Shown in pieces: positions 6,355 to 12,218 of a stretch of 12,218 nucleotides of DNA. The notes under the pieces were generated by a model. It did no database searches. It was not told where the DNA came from and saw only the letters and a list, made by a program, of their open reading frames with translations. The position numbers and the translations under genes are program-made. Source of the DNA: an uncultured Eubacteriales bacterium (GTDB taxonomy: Bacteria; Bacillota; Clostridia; Oscillospirales; Acutalibacteraceae); NCBI GenBank assembly GCA_934636435.1, contig CAKUAQ010000050.1, forward strand, positions 1-12,218, written 5' to 3'. The first letter of the stretch is position 1, and the number at the start of each line of letters is the position of its first letter.

Positions 6355-6797
6355 CTATGCATCGGGGGCTTGCGTCTGTGTGGTAGCCTTTCGCTGCATA
6401 ATGGCGTCGGCCATGCTCTTGCAATCCGCTACGTACCGGTATCGGTAGGTTTTCAGCGAGGTGGTGACGGTGACGGTCCCCCGGCGGTATTGTATGCCTC
6501 TGACCCGTGCCCGCCGATAGGATACCGCCAGCACCTGCCGCATTTCCGGCGCGGTGCCGTCATGCAGCACCAGCCGGTCATCTCTGTCGATGCGAAAGGG
6601 ACGGGGCGGGGTCAGAAGCCGGTCGATGAAGATGCCGAGACTGGCGAGGGCGCACACGATGCAGGCGGAGAGTCGCAGGGCGCCGTATTGCCGCAGTCCG
6701 ATGGCGATGCCGCCGAACAGCAGGGCACACAGCCCGTACGGCACCCCGACGCCGCCGGATTTTTTGCCTCTGTTGTCCGGTCACGGAGCTCCGTCAC
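6355..6797 (-). CDS. Paralogue B of the small membrane protein, apparently frameshifted at an A6 run
   Basis: This is the duplicate of the gene at 5625-6056. The main frame opens only at a GTG at 6744, 129 codons before the stop, and lacks the N-terminal residues of the paralogue. A second frame starts at a GTG at 6797, 12 bases after the SPFH stop, and reads TELRDRTTEAKNPAASG. If one A is added to the six-A run (plus-strand T 6760-6765), or the ribosome slips back one base on A-AAA-AAT, the frames join to give EAKKSGGVG, matching EARKSGAAG of paralogue A. The coordinates given cover this reconstructed gene. The rest keeps two hydrophobic segments and the same C-terminal motifs (IDRDDRLVLHDGT, VSYRRARVRGIQY). 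It could be a decaying copy, a programmed or phase-variable frameshift, or a base-call error. Otherwise translation from the 6744 GTG is a shorter alternative. Confidence 0.65.
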
Positions 6798-6809
6798 GCT
6801 GCACCCCGA

Positions 6810-7622
6810 TCACTTGCCGGAGGACGAACCGTCCAGACTGATGACGGAGCCGGAATTGCCCGTCACCTGGGGCAGCTCGCCGTTCCACTTTTCCACCTTA
6901 TTGTATTCGATGACCTCCGGGGTCAGGGACTGCCGGATCACCTCGTTGGCCTTGGCCTCTGCCTCCGCCTTGATGCGAATGGTCTCCGCCTGGGCTTCGG
7001 CATTGGTGATGGCGGTCTGCTTTTCGGTTTCCGCCTTCAGCAGCTGCTGCTGTGCCACCTGTTTTTCCTCGATGGCGTTGATGAACGCATCGGAGAATTC
7101 AAAATTCAGGATGTTCACATCGGTGATGTACAGCCCGATGCCGTTGAGCTTTTCGTTCAGCCCCTGCACCAGCCCGTCGGAGATGAGGGTGCGGTTGGTG
7201 ACGCTCTCCTCCGCCGTATACTGGGCGGTGATGGCCTTCAGCACCTCGTTGACCGCCGGTGTCACCAGCACCGATTCATAGTCCGCACCGATATTCTTGT
7301 AGATGCTGTATGATTTGGCGGTGTCCACCCGGTAGTTGATGGCCAGGGTGGTGGAGACGGTCTGCAAGTCCTTAGAGAACGCCTCGGTATCCACCTCCAG
7401 CTTGACGATGCGGTTGTCGATGCGTACCACCGACTGGATGAACGGCACCTTGAGGTGCAGGCCCTCCTGGAGCACCCGCTCGTTCACCTTGCCCAGCGTG
7501 ACCACCACGCCGGTGTGGCCGGCGCTGACCACTGTGAAGCTGCTGCACAGCACCACGAGGACGGCAACCGCCGCCAGCGCTGCGATGAGCGCTTTCTTTG
7601 GAAATTTACGTTCTGTACTCAT
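6810..7622 (-). CDS. Membrane-anchored SPFH/Band 7 (prohibitin/HflC-like) protein
   Basis: A 270-residue SPFH-domain protein. An N-terminal hydrophobic anchor (about 11-33) is followed by the SPFH core: AGHTGVVVTLGKVNERVLQEG, then LKVPFIQSVVRIDNRI and TTLAINYRVD. A long Ala/Glu/Lys/Gln-rich coiled coil covers about 185-240 (EEKQVAQQQLLKAETEKQ and on), ending in a Gly/Ser-rich tail. Proteins of this type form large membrane-bound rings that organise membrane domains and often restrain membrane proteases such as FtsH. No protease gene is adjacent. The ATG at 7622 has GAGGAG about eleven bases upstream. The gene lies 30 bases after the DUF1836 stop and 12 bases before the likely start of the small membrane-protein gene, so the three are probably one transcript. 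Prohibitin-type rather than flotillin-type is my reading from the short length. Confidence 0.92.
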   Translation of the reverse strand: MSTERKFPKKALIAALAAVAVLVVLCSSFTVVSAGHTGVVVTLGKVNERVLQEGLHLKVPFIQSVVRIDNRIVKLEVDTEAFSKDLQTVSTTLAINYRVDTAKSYSIYKNIGADYESVLVTPAVNEVLKAITAQYTAEESVTNRTLISDGLVQGLNEKLNGIGLYITDVNILNFEFSDAFINAIEEKQVAQQQLLKAETEKQTAITNAEAQAETIRIKAEAEAKANEVIRQSLTPEVIEYNKVEKWNGELPQVTGNSGSVISLDGSSSGK

Positions 7623-7652
7623 AGTCTATTTCTCTCCTCTATGTATAATTTG

Positions 7653-8204
7653 TTACAGAGCACACAGATCTTCATAGCAGCCCTCCGCCATCCGGCGCAG
7701 GCGGGCGGCTTCATCGGCGCAGGCCATGGTCAGCAGGGCTGCCGTCAGCCGTCGGCGGGCGGTGGCGTCCGGCGCGGTATAATCGGCCGTCACGGATTCA
7801 ATGACCTCCAGCGCCCGGACGCGGGTGAATCCGCTGTCCTCCATGCCCTGCCGCACGGCGCACAGATAGTCGTACATCCGGGTCTCCGGCACGGTATCGT
7901 CGCTTTCATCGTCGGCGTCGCCGTTGAGATGCGCCATGATGGCGCCGATGCGCTCCAGCGGCATGCTGTCCCGCAGCGCCGCGATCAGCAGGATTCGCGC
8001 CAGCTGACGCTCATAGTACTTTTTTTCCACCGGATGCGCCACAAAGCCGCGCTTGATCCAGTTCTGGATGGTGGACCCCTCCAGCCGGGTGATGGCGCTG
8101 ACCTGCGCCAGCGTCAGCCCGTTTGCTGCCCGGATCATGGGGCGGTACAGGGAAAAGAAGCTCTCGGATACGCCGGTGATCGGCTCCGGCGGGGAATGAT
8201 CCAT
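7653..8204 (-). CDS. DUF1836 family HTH (MerR-like) transcriptional regulator
   Basis: A 183-residue protein of the DUF1836 family, common in Firmicutes and of unknown function. The MerR-like HTH lies at about 30-60 (LTLAQVSAITRLEGSTIQNW), followed by YYERQLARILLIAALRDSMPLERI and the family's acidic stretch NGDADDESDDTVPE, then a helical C-terminus. It is probably a cytoplasmic DNA-binding regulator. The ATG at 8204 has a perfect AGGAGG eight bases upstream. It opens the cassette that continues with the SPFH protein and is driven by a perfect promoter. A palindrome at the predicted transcript start (8228-8246) suggests it represses its own operon. This last point is inference. Confidence 0.9.
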   Translation of the reverse strand: MDHSPPEPITGVSESFFSLYRPMIRAANGLTLAQVSAITRLEGSTIQNWIKRGFVAHPVEKKYYERQLARILLIAALRDSMPLERIGAIMAHLNGDADDESDDTVPETRMYDYLCAVRQGMEDSGFTRVRALEVIESVTADYTAPDATARRRLTAALLTMACADEAARLRRMAEGCYEDLCAL

Positions 8205-8227
8205 ACGGGTATCCTCCTTTCAGTAGT

Positions 8228-8246
8228 CATCAAAATATATTTGATG
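8228..8246. promoter_or_regulatory. Palindromic operator candidate at the DUF1836 transcript start
   Basis: CATCAAAATATATTTGATG: seven-base arms (CATCAAA/TTTGATG) around a five-base AT centre. It begins just downstream of the expected start point of the promoter at 8255-8283, where a bound repressor would block initiation or early elongation. The DUF1836 product is the obvious candidate ligand. Confidence 0.6.
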
Positions 8247-8254
8247 TTTTTATG

Positions 8255-8283
8255 ATTATATCATAGGTTCACGTGACTGTCAA
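8255..8283 (-). promoter_or_regulatory. Perfect consensus promoter of the DUF1836-SPFH cassette
   Basis: Minus strand TTGACA (8283-8278), 17 bases, TATAAT (8260-8255). The 17-base spacing is standard, not the stretched 19-20 bases of MerR-activated promoters, which argues for repression rather than MerR-style activation. Confidence 0.88.
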
Positions 8284-8410
8284 TAGGGTTTTTGCGATTT
8301 TTTACACTTCGGTTCTGGAACACGGCTTTTGCGCATAGGTAATACGGTGGGGACGGGGTGTCCCGGTGCGTTGCATTTTCGGAATGCGCATGGCTGATGG
8401 GGGAGGGTAT

Positions 8411-8662
8411 ATGGGGATAGCCGGTATTGTAGTGGGCGGCGGATGGTTGCTGTGGGAGCTGCACCGGCTGCTGGGCTCGCCCCGATGCGAAAAGCCCCGC
8501 CGTTTGACAAAACGGCGGGGCAGCAGCGGCTTATTCGGCGGCAGTCTCCTGGCGCTGGGGGTGCTGCATTCCTGCAATCCACAGCCATGGCTGCCGTATC
8601 TGATGGGGTGGGCGGCGCTGTGCGCGCTCTTTGAGGGAGTGGGGCGGATGGGTCAGGATTGA
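8411..8662 (+). CDS. Small hydrophobic membrane protein, unknown
   Basis: An 83-residue plus-strand ORF that I do not recognise. It has a hydrophobic N-terminus (MGIAGIVVGGGWLLWEL), a strongly basic middle (CEKPRRLTKRRG) and two more hydrophobic stretches (SGLFGGSLLALGVLHS and WLPYLMGWAALCALFEGV), as expected for a small membrane protein. A GGGAGGG site lies four bases before the ATG at 8411. Third codon positions are GC-rich like those of the neighbours, supporting real coding. Its last ten bases overlap the tail of the minus-strand gene at 8653, end to end. The basic middle is encoded by the hairpin that terminates that opposite gene. No strong promoter is visible upstream, so expression is uncertain; it could be a chance frame. 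Confidence 0.5.
   Translation: MGIAGIVVGGGWLLWELHRLLGSPRCEKPRRLTKRRGSSGLFGGSLLALGVLHSCNPQPWLPYLMGWAALCALFEGVGRMGQD
8490..8521 (-). terminator. Intrinsic terminator of the Nudix/membrane-protein operon, inside an opposing ORF
   Basis: A perfect 12-pair stem (8494-8505 with 8510-8521) closes a GACA loop (TGTC in the minus-strand RNA). On the minus strand it is followed by TTTT (8493-8490), so it works for minus-strand transcripts ending about 130 bases after the stop at 8653. On the plus strand no T-run follows, so the opposing ORF at 8411-8662 would be read through. Confidence 0.8.
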
Positions 8663-9255
8663 GATTTGGCCTTGTGCCGCAGACTGCGTTTGAGCTTGCG
8701 GGGGGCGGTGGAGACGTCGGCCTCGTCGCCGCCAAAATGTGCCAGACCCAAAGTGCTCTCATCCCGGAACAGGGGCTTGCCGGACAGGTCGATGGTGGTG
8801 CCCTCCGCCTCCAGCTCCTGACGCTGCCGCAGCGCGTGGTTTTCCGCTTCCTGCAGCAGGGCTGCCGCCACCGTCATCAGCGGCGCAAGGATCGACAGAC
8901 CATGGCGATAGCACAGCCGCCAGACGGTCAATCCTTGTGTGCCGTTGACCCCGGTCTGGGGCGGGAATGCATCCCGCAGCGCCAGCAGGACCACCAGCGC
9001 CAGCACCGCCGCCACCGCCACCAGAGCAGCGCACAGGACGGTCCAGCCCTTCTTGTGATACAGACAGCCCAGCAGGATCTGCGCTGCGATGGGCAGTAGA
9101 ATGACCGCCGCCCATACCGGCAGCATCCATGGGCGTTCCTCCAGCACCGACTGGCTTTTCAGCCATACGCTGAGCAGCGCGCCGCCCTGAAACAGAGTGG
9201 CCGGGATCAGGGCGATCCAGCTCAGCCACACAAAAACCTTGGATATGGTACGCAT
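8653..9255 (-). CDS. Four-helix membrane protein, unknown function
   Basis: A 200-residue integral membrane protein not assigned to a family. Predicted helices are at about 7-30, 43-65, 70-93 and 119-138, followed by a cytoplasmic-looking hydrophilic tail of about 60 residues that is acidic first (LQEAENHALRQRQELEAEG) and strongly basic at the end (RKLKRSLRHKAKSQ). A TTG at 9282 could extend it by nine codons, but the ATG at 9255 has a perfect AGGAGG eight bases upstream. That ATG shares its first base with the stop of the Nudix gene (TGATG), so the two are translationally coupled. A strong terminator follows at 8490-8521. Nothing in the sequence links it to nucleotide metabolism beyond this arrangement. 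Confidence 0.8.
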   Translation of the reverse strand: MRTISKVFVWLSWIALIPATLFQGGALLSVWLKSQSVLEERPWMLPVWAAVILLPIAAQILLGCLYHKKGWTVLCAALVAVAAVLALVVLLALRDAFPPQTGVNGTQGLTVWRLCYRHGLSILAPLMTVAAALLQEAENHALRQRQELEAEGTTIDLSGKPLFRDESTLGLAHFGGDEADVSTAPRKLKRSLRHKAKSQS

Positions 9256-9797
9256 CAGAGTGACCCTCCTGTTTTCTTCCAAACTTTAAGCAGTGCGATC
9301 TGTGTTTTGGCATCCGGCAGCGCGCCATCCATCACCTGCTCCACCAGCTGCGCCAGAGGGCGGCGCAGCACATGGAGAAATTCGTCCTCGTCCGGATGGG
9401 CGGCCGTCCGGTGCAATCCGGTGGCCAAATACAGGTGGATCACCTCGTCCGTGTACCCGGGTGAGGGATAGAGGGTACCCAGCGGCTCATAGCGATCCGC
9501 CGTATATCCGGTCTCCTCCTCCAACTCCCGCCGGCCCGTAACCAGCGGATCCTCGCCCGGCTCCCGCTTTCCGGCGGGGATCTCGGTGACGACCTCGCCA
9601 TAGGGGTAGCGGTATTGCTGCACCAGCAGCACCTCGCCCCCGTCGGTCAGGGCAACGACCCCCACGCCGCCCGGATGGGCGACCACCTCCCGGGTGGATT
9701 CGTGTCCGTTGGGCAGCTGCACCCGGTCGACCCGTATATGCAGCACCCGTCCGGAGAAAATCTCTGTGCTGGACAATGGTTTTTCCGTCAGTTCCAT
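9255..9797 (-). CDS. Nudix hydrolase, ADP-ribose pyrophosphatase type
   Basis: A 180-residue Nudix protein hydrolysing ADP-ribose or a related nucleoside diphosphate sugar to AMP plus a phosphosugar. The Nudix box is complete: Gly76, Glu82 and REL-EE-G at 90-97, giving the Mg2+-binding glutamates. The upstream block VALTDGGEVLLVQQYRYPYGEVVTEIPAGKREPGE and the downstream PSPGYTDEVIHLYLA are typical of the ADPRase group, in which a proline follows the box at a set distance. The frame is open further upstream, but the ATG at 9797 gives the usual MELTEKPLSS start. Its ribosome site is weak: AGGAAAGG lies about 15 bases away. It is the first gene of a coupled pair with the membrane protein at 8653 and diverges from the M14 peptidase gene. 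Confidence 0.93.
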   Translation of the reverse strand: MELTEKPLSSTEIFSGRVLHIRVDRVQLPNGHESTREVVAHPGGVGVVALTDGGEVLLVQQYRYPYGEVVTEIPAGKREPGEDPLVTGRRELEEETGYTADRYEPLGTLYPSPGYTDEVIHLYLATGLHRTAAHPDEDEFLHVLRRPLAQLVEQVMDGALPDAKTQIALLKVWKKTGGSL

Positions 9798-9885
9798 CCT
9801 GTGTGACCATAGCCTTTCCTGTAAAAATGGGGGTGTCATTCGGCGGCCCGTGCACCCTGCCGCATCGGGGACGCTGCCGGTGCGA

Positions 9886-9905
9886 CTGAAAGACGGTTCT
9901 TTCAG
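9886..9905. promoter_or_regulatory. Inverted repeat in the divergent Nudix/peptidase intergenic region
   Basis: CTGAAAG (9886-9892) and CTTTCAG (9899-9905) form a perfect seven-base inverted repeat around ACGGTT, in the 142-base gap between the two divergent starts. It may be a shared operator or a small leader hairpin. I could not find consensus promoters for either direction. Confidence 0.4.
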
Positions 9906-9939
9906 CCGTACAAAAATAACCCGAAAGAGGGAATGCATC

Positions 9940-10869
9940 GTGGATATTGTATACCAGCCGCCGCTGATCGTTCCGCAGCCGGCGGATTCCGGGACTGTGG
10001 AGGGACTCGTGGCCGCCCTGTGCGGCCGGTACCGGGGGCTGCGTGCCGTCACCGTCGGCGCCAGCGTCCTGGAGCGTCCCCTGCGGGCGCTGGTGCTGTC
10101 CGCGGGACAAGGCGGCCGCCGCCGGCGGGTGCTGATCGCCGCCGCTTTTCACGGGCAGGAATGGCTCACCGCCTTGTGTGCCCTGCGGCTGTGTGAGGAG
10201 CTGTGCCGAGCCGAAAAAGCACGCCTGCCCCTGTGCGATGTGGAAGTAGAGAAAATCTTGGAGGAGCGGGAGATCTGGTTTCTCCCGCTGGTCAATCCGG
10301 ACGGGGTGGACATTGCTATCCACGGCAGCGCCGCCGCGGGGAAATATGCCGCTTTTGTCGCCGCGCACGGCGGTGATACGCCGGGGCTGTGGCAGGCAAA
10401 TGCCCGCGGCGTGGACATCAACCATAATTTTAACGCAGGTTGGGCGGAAATGCAAGCCCTGGCCGCAAAAAATCATCGAGATGCTCCCGGCCCTCGCCAA
10501 TACAGCGGCCCTTCTCCCGAAAGCGAACCGGAGACCCGGGCGGTCACCGACCTGTGCCGCCGATACGGATTCCGGCATCTGGTGGCGCTCCACAGTCAGG
10601 GGGAGGAAATCTACTGGCGCTATGGCGACAGCACACCGCCTCAAAGCCGGTTGATGGCGCAGGTGCTGGGAGCGGCCGGCGGCTATACCGTGGCCGATCC
10701 CGCCGGTATGGCCGCCTATGGGGGGTGCAAGGATTGGTTCATCCGGTGCTTTCATCGTCCGGGTTTTACCATCGAGCTGGGGCGGGGAGAAAACCCGCTG
10801 CCGCTGTCGGATTTTGAACCGCTATACGAAAAAGCCCGGGAGATGCTGGTGCTGTGCGCCGTTTTATAG
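9940..10869 (+). CDS. M14-family zinc peptidase, gamma-D-glutamyl-diamino acid endopeptidase-like
   Basis: A 309-residue metallopeptidase. Zinc ligands are His71 and Glu74 in FHGQEW and His218 in ALHSQGEE; the catalytic glutamate is Glu279 in FTIELGRG; substrate-side residues lie in LVNPDGVD and ANARGVDINHNFNAGW. The last pattern is typical of the M14 peptidases that cut gamma-D-Glu-diaminopimelate bonds in murein peptides, related to MpaA and endopeptidase I. YSGPSPESEPETRA is also a family feature. No signal peptide or LysM domain is present, so it probably acts in the cytoplasm on recycled muropeptides; this location is inferred. The GTG at 9940 is chosen because AGAGGG lies about eight bases upstream. 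No upstream ATG in this frame has a comparable site. It ends one base from the stop of the opposing DUF1653 gene. Confidence 0.93.
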   Translation: MDIVYQPPLIVPQPADSGTVEGLVAALCGRYRGLRAVTVGASVLERPLRALVLSAGQGGRRRRVLIAAAFHGQEWLTALCALRLCEELCRAEKARLPLCDVEVEKILEEREIWFLPLVNPDGVDIAIHGSAAAGKYAAFVAAHGGDTPGLWQANARGVDINHNFNAGWAEMQALAAKNHRDAPGPRQYSGPSPESEPETRAVTDLCRRYGFRHLVALHSQGEEIYWRYGDSTPPQSRLMAQVLGAAGGYTVADPAGMAAYGGCKDWFIRCFHRPGFTIELGRGENPLPLSDFEPLYEKAREMLVLCAVL

Positions 10870-10870
10870 G

Positions 10871-11089
10871 CTATTCATCGCCGATGTAGGTGAAGCGGGG
10901 GAAGCTCTGCCCGTCCCGCTCCACCGTTTCCAGCCACATGGCTGCCGGCCGCACCCACAGTCCGCCGTCGCCGTACAGGGCGCGGTATACTACCATAGGC
11001 TCCAGCGTTTCCGAGTGTTGGGCGATGCCCAGCACCATGTATTCATTCCCCTTGAAATGCCGCCAGCGTCCCGGTCGAATCTCGTCCAT
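10871..11089 (-). CDS. DUF1653 family small protein
   Basis: A 72-residue DUF1653 protein, a compact single-domain family of unknown function. Its hallmarks are WRHFKGNEYMVLGIAQHSET, VVYRALYGDGGLWVRP and a C-terminal PRFTYIG. The frame is open to an ATG at 11125, but the ATG at 11089 has GGGGGTG six bases upstream and gives the family's normal start just before the PGRWRHFKG core. It lies 32 bases after the LTA-synthase-like gene, on the same strand, and may have its own promoter inside that gene's 3' end. It meets the peptidase gene tail to tail with one base between the stops and no terminator in the gap. Confidence 0.92.
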   Translation of the reverse strand: MDEIRPGRWRHFKGNEYMVLGIAQHSETLEPMVVYRALYGDGGLWVRPAAMWLETVERDGQSFPRFTYIGDE

Positions 11090-11108
11090 CGGTATCACCC
11101 CCATATAA

Positions 11109-11136
11109 TGTATAAAAGGAATCACGGTGCGGTCAA
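11109..11136 (-). promoter_or_regulatory. Possible promoter of the DUF1653 gene
   Basis: Minus strand TTGACC (11136-11131), 16 bases, TATACA (11114-11109), overlapping the end of the upstream gene. The spacing is slightly short and both boxes are one or two bases off consensus. Confidence 0.45.
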
Positions 11137-12218
11137 CGAAAACAGCTCCTCGTGCTTATTGTCCTCGTCAAACATCAGATTATAGATCACTTTTTCATAG
11201 TTCTTCAGTAGCGGGGTATATTCCGAGGTCTCCCCGTTATCGTAATAGTTGCCGACGGCGTCGATGTATCCGACCGTGTCAATGACCGGCAGCGTTTCCG
11301 ACAGTTTCAGCAGATACCGGTTGAATACAGGCATTTCTATCCCGGCCACCTGCATCACGTAGGAGGACAGGTAGTTGCTGCTCAGCCGCTCCACCGTTTT
11401 TTCCTCGATGGGGTAGTTCGCCCAGATGTAGAAGGGGGTGATATATCGCTGCTGATTCTGCCGGGTGCTCAGGGAATACAGCGAATCCACCCCCAGCAGC
11501 TCCTGCAAATAGGCGGTCTCGATGTTGGGCTGATGGTCGCCGAACATACAGATGACGGTAGGCTCATCCTGCTGCTGGAAGTATTCCACCAGCTCCCGGA
11601 ACGCATCGTCGGAGCGTTTCACCAGTGAGAAATACTGGTTGGCCAGCGGATACAGGTCGGTATCTCCCCGCTCCGTGTGCCGCACCGCCCGGTTGCCGGC
11701 GGCGTCGGTGACATAGATCTCCTGCTGGAAATTCTGGGACCGCTCGGTGTAGCCGCCGTGGTTCTGCATGGTCACGTTGAAGAGGAAGAAGGGCTGGCTT
11801 TCATCCCGCTCCTCATACAGCTCGATCACTTTGCGATAGTCGCATATGTCGCTCACGTACCGCCGCAGCAGCACCTCCTGCCCGGGGTAGGCCTCCTCCA
11901 CCAGAGTTTCCAACGTTTCGGCGCTGAAGCCGCTGTTCTGGTAGTCGGTGAGGATATCCGGGTCGATCACCGAGCCGATGGACAGGAAGCGCTCAAAGCC
12001 CAGGTATTTATACACATTTGTGCGGTTCCACCCGCTGGAATAGTAGGGGTGGAACGCCAGCTTGGAATACCCCTGTGCTCCCACGGTGGATACCAGCGAG
12101 AGCAGGGGATTCTTGATATACAGCATATAGGCGTTGCTCCCTGCCGGGAAAAAGGCGGTGGATACACCGGTGAGAAATTCAAATTCCGTATTGCTGGTGC
12201 CGGAGCCCACCACCGGCA
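11122..12218 (-). CDS. LTA synthase / sulfatase-superfamily protein, C-terminal part (5' end outside window)
   Basis: The last 364 complete codons of a larger protein run off the right edge; the apparent GTG start at 12213 is internal. The enzyme belongs to the alkaline phosphatase superfamily (sulfatase fold), whose LTA synthases transfer glycerol phosphate to build membrane-anchored polymers on the outer face of the membrane. GSGTSNTEFEFLTG near the visible N-terminus corresponds to the catalytic threonine region of LtaS (GKTSDSEF). NVTMQNHGGY (about 146-155) and MFGDHQPN (223-230) carry the metal-binding histidine and Asp-His pair. The N-terminal membrane helices and the remaining metal ligand are outside the window. 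Substrate cannot be decided: related clostridial proteins may act on other polymers. The gene ends 32 bases before the DUF1653 start. Confidence 0.92.
   Translation of the reverse strand, partial: PVVGSGTSNTEFEFLTGVSTAFFPAGSNAYMLYIKNPLLSLVSTVGAQGYSKLAFHPYYSSGWNRTNVYKYLGFERFLSIGSVIDPDILTDYQNSGFSAETLETLVEEAYPGQEVLLRRYVSDICDYRKVIELYEERDESQPFFLFNVTMQNHGGYTERSQNFQQEIYVTDAAGNRAVRHTERGDTDLYPLANQYFSLVKRSDDAFRELVEYFQQQDEPTVICMFGDHQPNIETAYLQELLGVDSLYSLSTRQNQQRYITPFYIWANYPIEEKTVERLSSNYLSSYVMQVAGIEMPVFNRYLLKLSETLPVIDTVGYIDAVGNYYDNGETSEYTPLLKNYEKVIYNLMFDEDNKHEELFSLTAP

Noticed and set aside
5899..7281. Plus-strand open frame of 460 codons
   Set aside because: It crosses both small membrane-protein genes, their spacer and much of the SPFH gene in antisense. 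It has no plausible start signal or motif; high GC keeps it open.
9798..10052. Longer N-terminus for the Nudix protein
   Set aside because: It would overlap the divergent peptidase gene. The family's usual start (MELTEKPLSS) is at 9797, despite its weak ribosome site.
9487..10755. Minus-strand open frame of 422 codons
   Set aside because: It is antisense to the M14 peptidase and overlaps the Nudix gene out of frame. Both real genes have complete catalytic motifs.
1..12218. CRISPR arrays, insertion sequences, phage or defence genes
   Set aside because: I saw no regularly spaced repeats, transposase or integrase motifs, or defence-gene domains on either strand.

Overview
The window looks like chromosomal DNA from a high-GC, anaerobic Gram-positive of the Clostridia, most likely the Oscillospiraceae. 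This is inferred from GC-rich codon use, AGGAGG-type ribosome sites, DUF1836 and DUF1653 proteins, a PcrA helicase, a Na+-pumping decarboxylase and an LTA-synthase-type enzyme. Almost all genes are on the minus strand. The exceptions are an M14 peptidase and a small membrane ORF. No transposase, integrase, phage gene or CRISPR array is visible. I found no large undescribed gene system; the best candidates are an unassigned structured RNA and a small envelope-protein cassette.

Reading left to right: the first 21 bases are the 5' end of a minus-strand tRNA-Ser. Behind it is a gene-free stretch holding a perfect consensus minus-strand promoter and about 160-200 nt of hairpin-rich sequence, probably a noncoding RNA co-directional with the tRNA. 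Next come the helicase gene pcrA (452-2908) and a two-gene operon for the gamma-like and beta subunits of a sodium-translocating decarboxylase (2995-4800), which has its own promoter and intrinsic terminator. The carboxyltransferase and biotin-carrier subunits are not here. A small HTH/zinc-ribbon regulator with its own promoter follows (5123-5557).

The section 5625-8283 is a co-directional cassette. Its first gene encodes a DUF1836 HTH regulator and has a perfect promoter and a palindrome at the predicted transcript start. It is followed by a membrane-anchored SPFH/prohibitin protein and two tandemly duplicated small proteins with two membrane segments. The upstream copy of the duplicate appears frameshifted at a run of six A. 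GC-rich hairpins separate the two copies.

The right part holds a plus-strand small membrane ORF (8411-8662) that meets a minus-strand operon of an ADP-ribose-type Nudix hydrolase and a four-helix membrane protein, joined by a TGATG overlap. The Nudix gene diverges from an M14 zinc peptidase of the gamma-D-glutamyl-diaminoacid endopeptidase type (9940-10869), which ends one base from a DUF1653 gene on the other strand. The window closes with the C-terminal 364 codons of an LTA synthase/sulfatase-superfamily protein. Peptidoglycan peptide processing, polyanionic polymer synthesis, SPFH scaffolding and the Na+ pump give the window a cell-envelope and housekeeping flavour.
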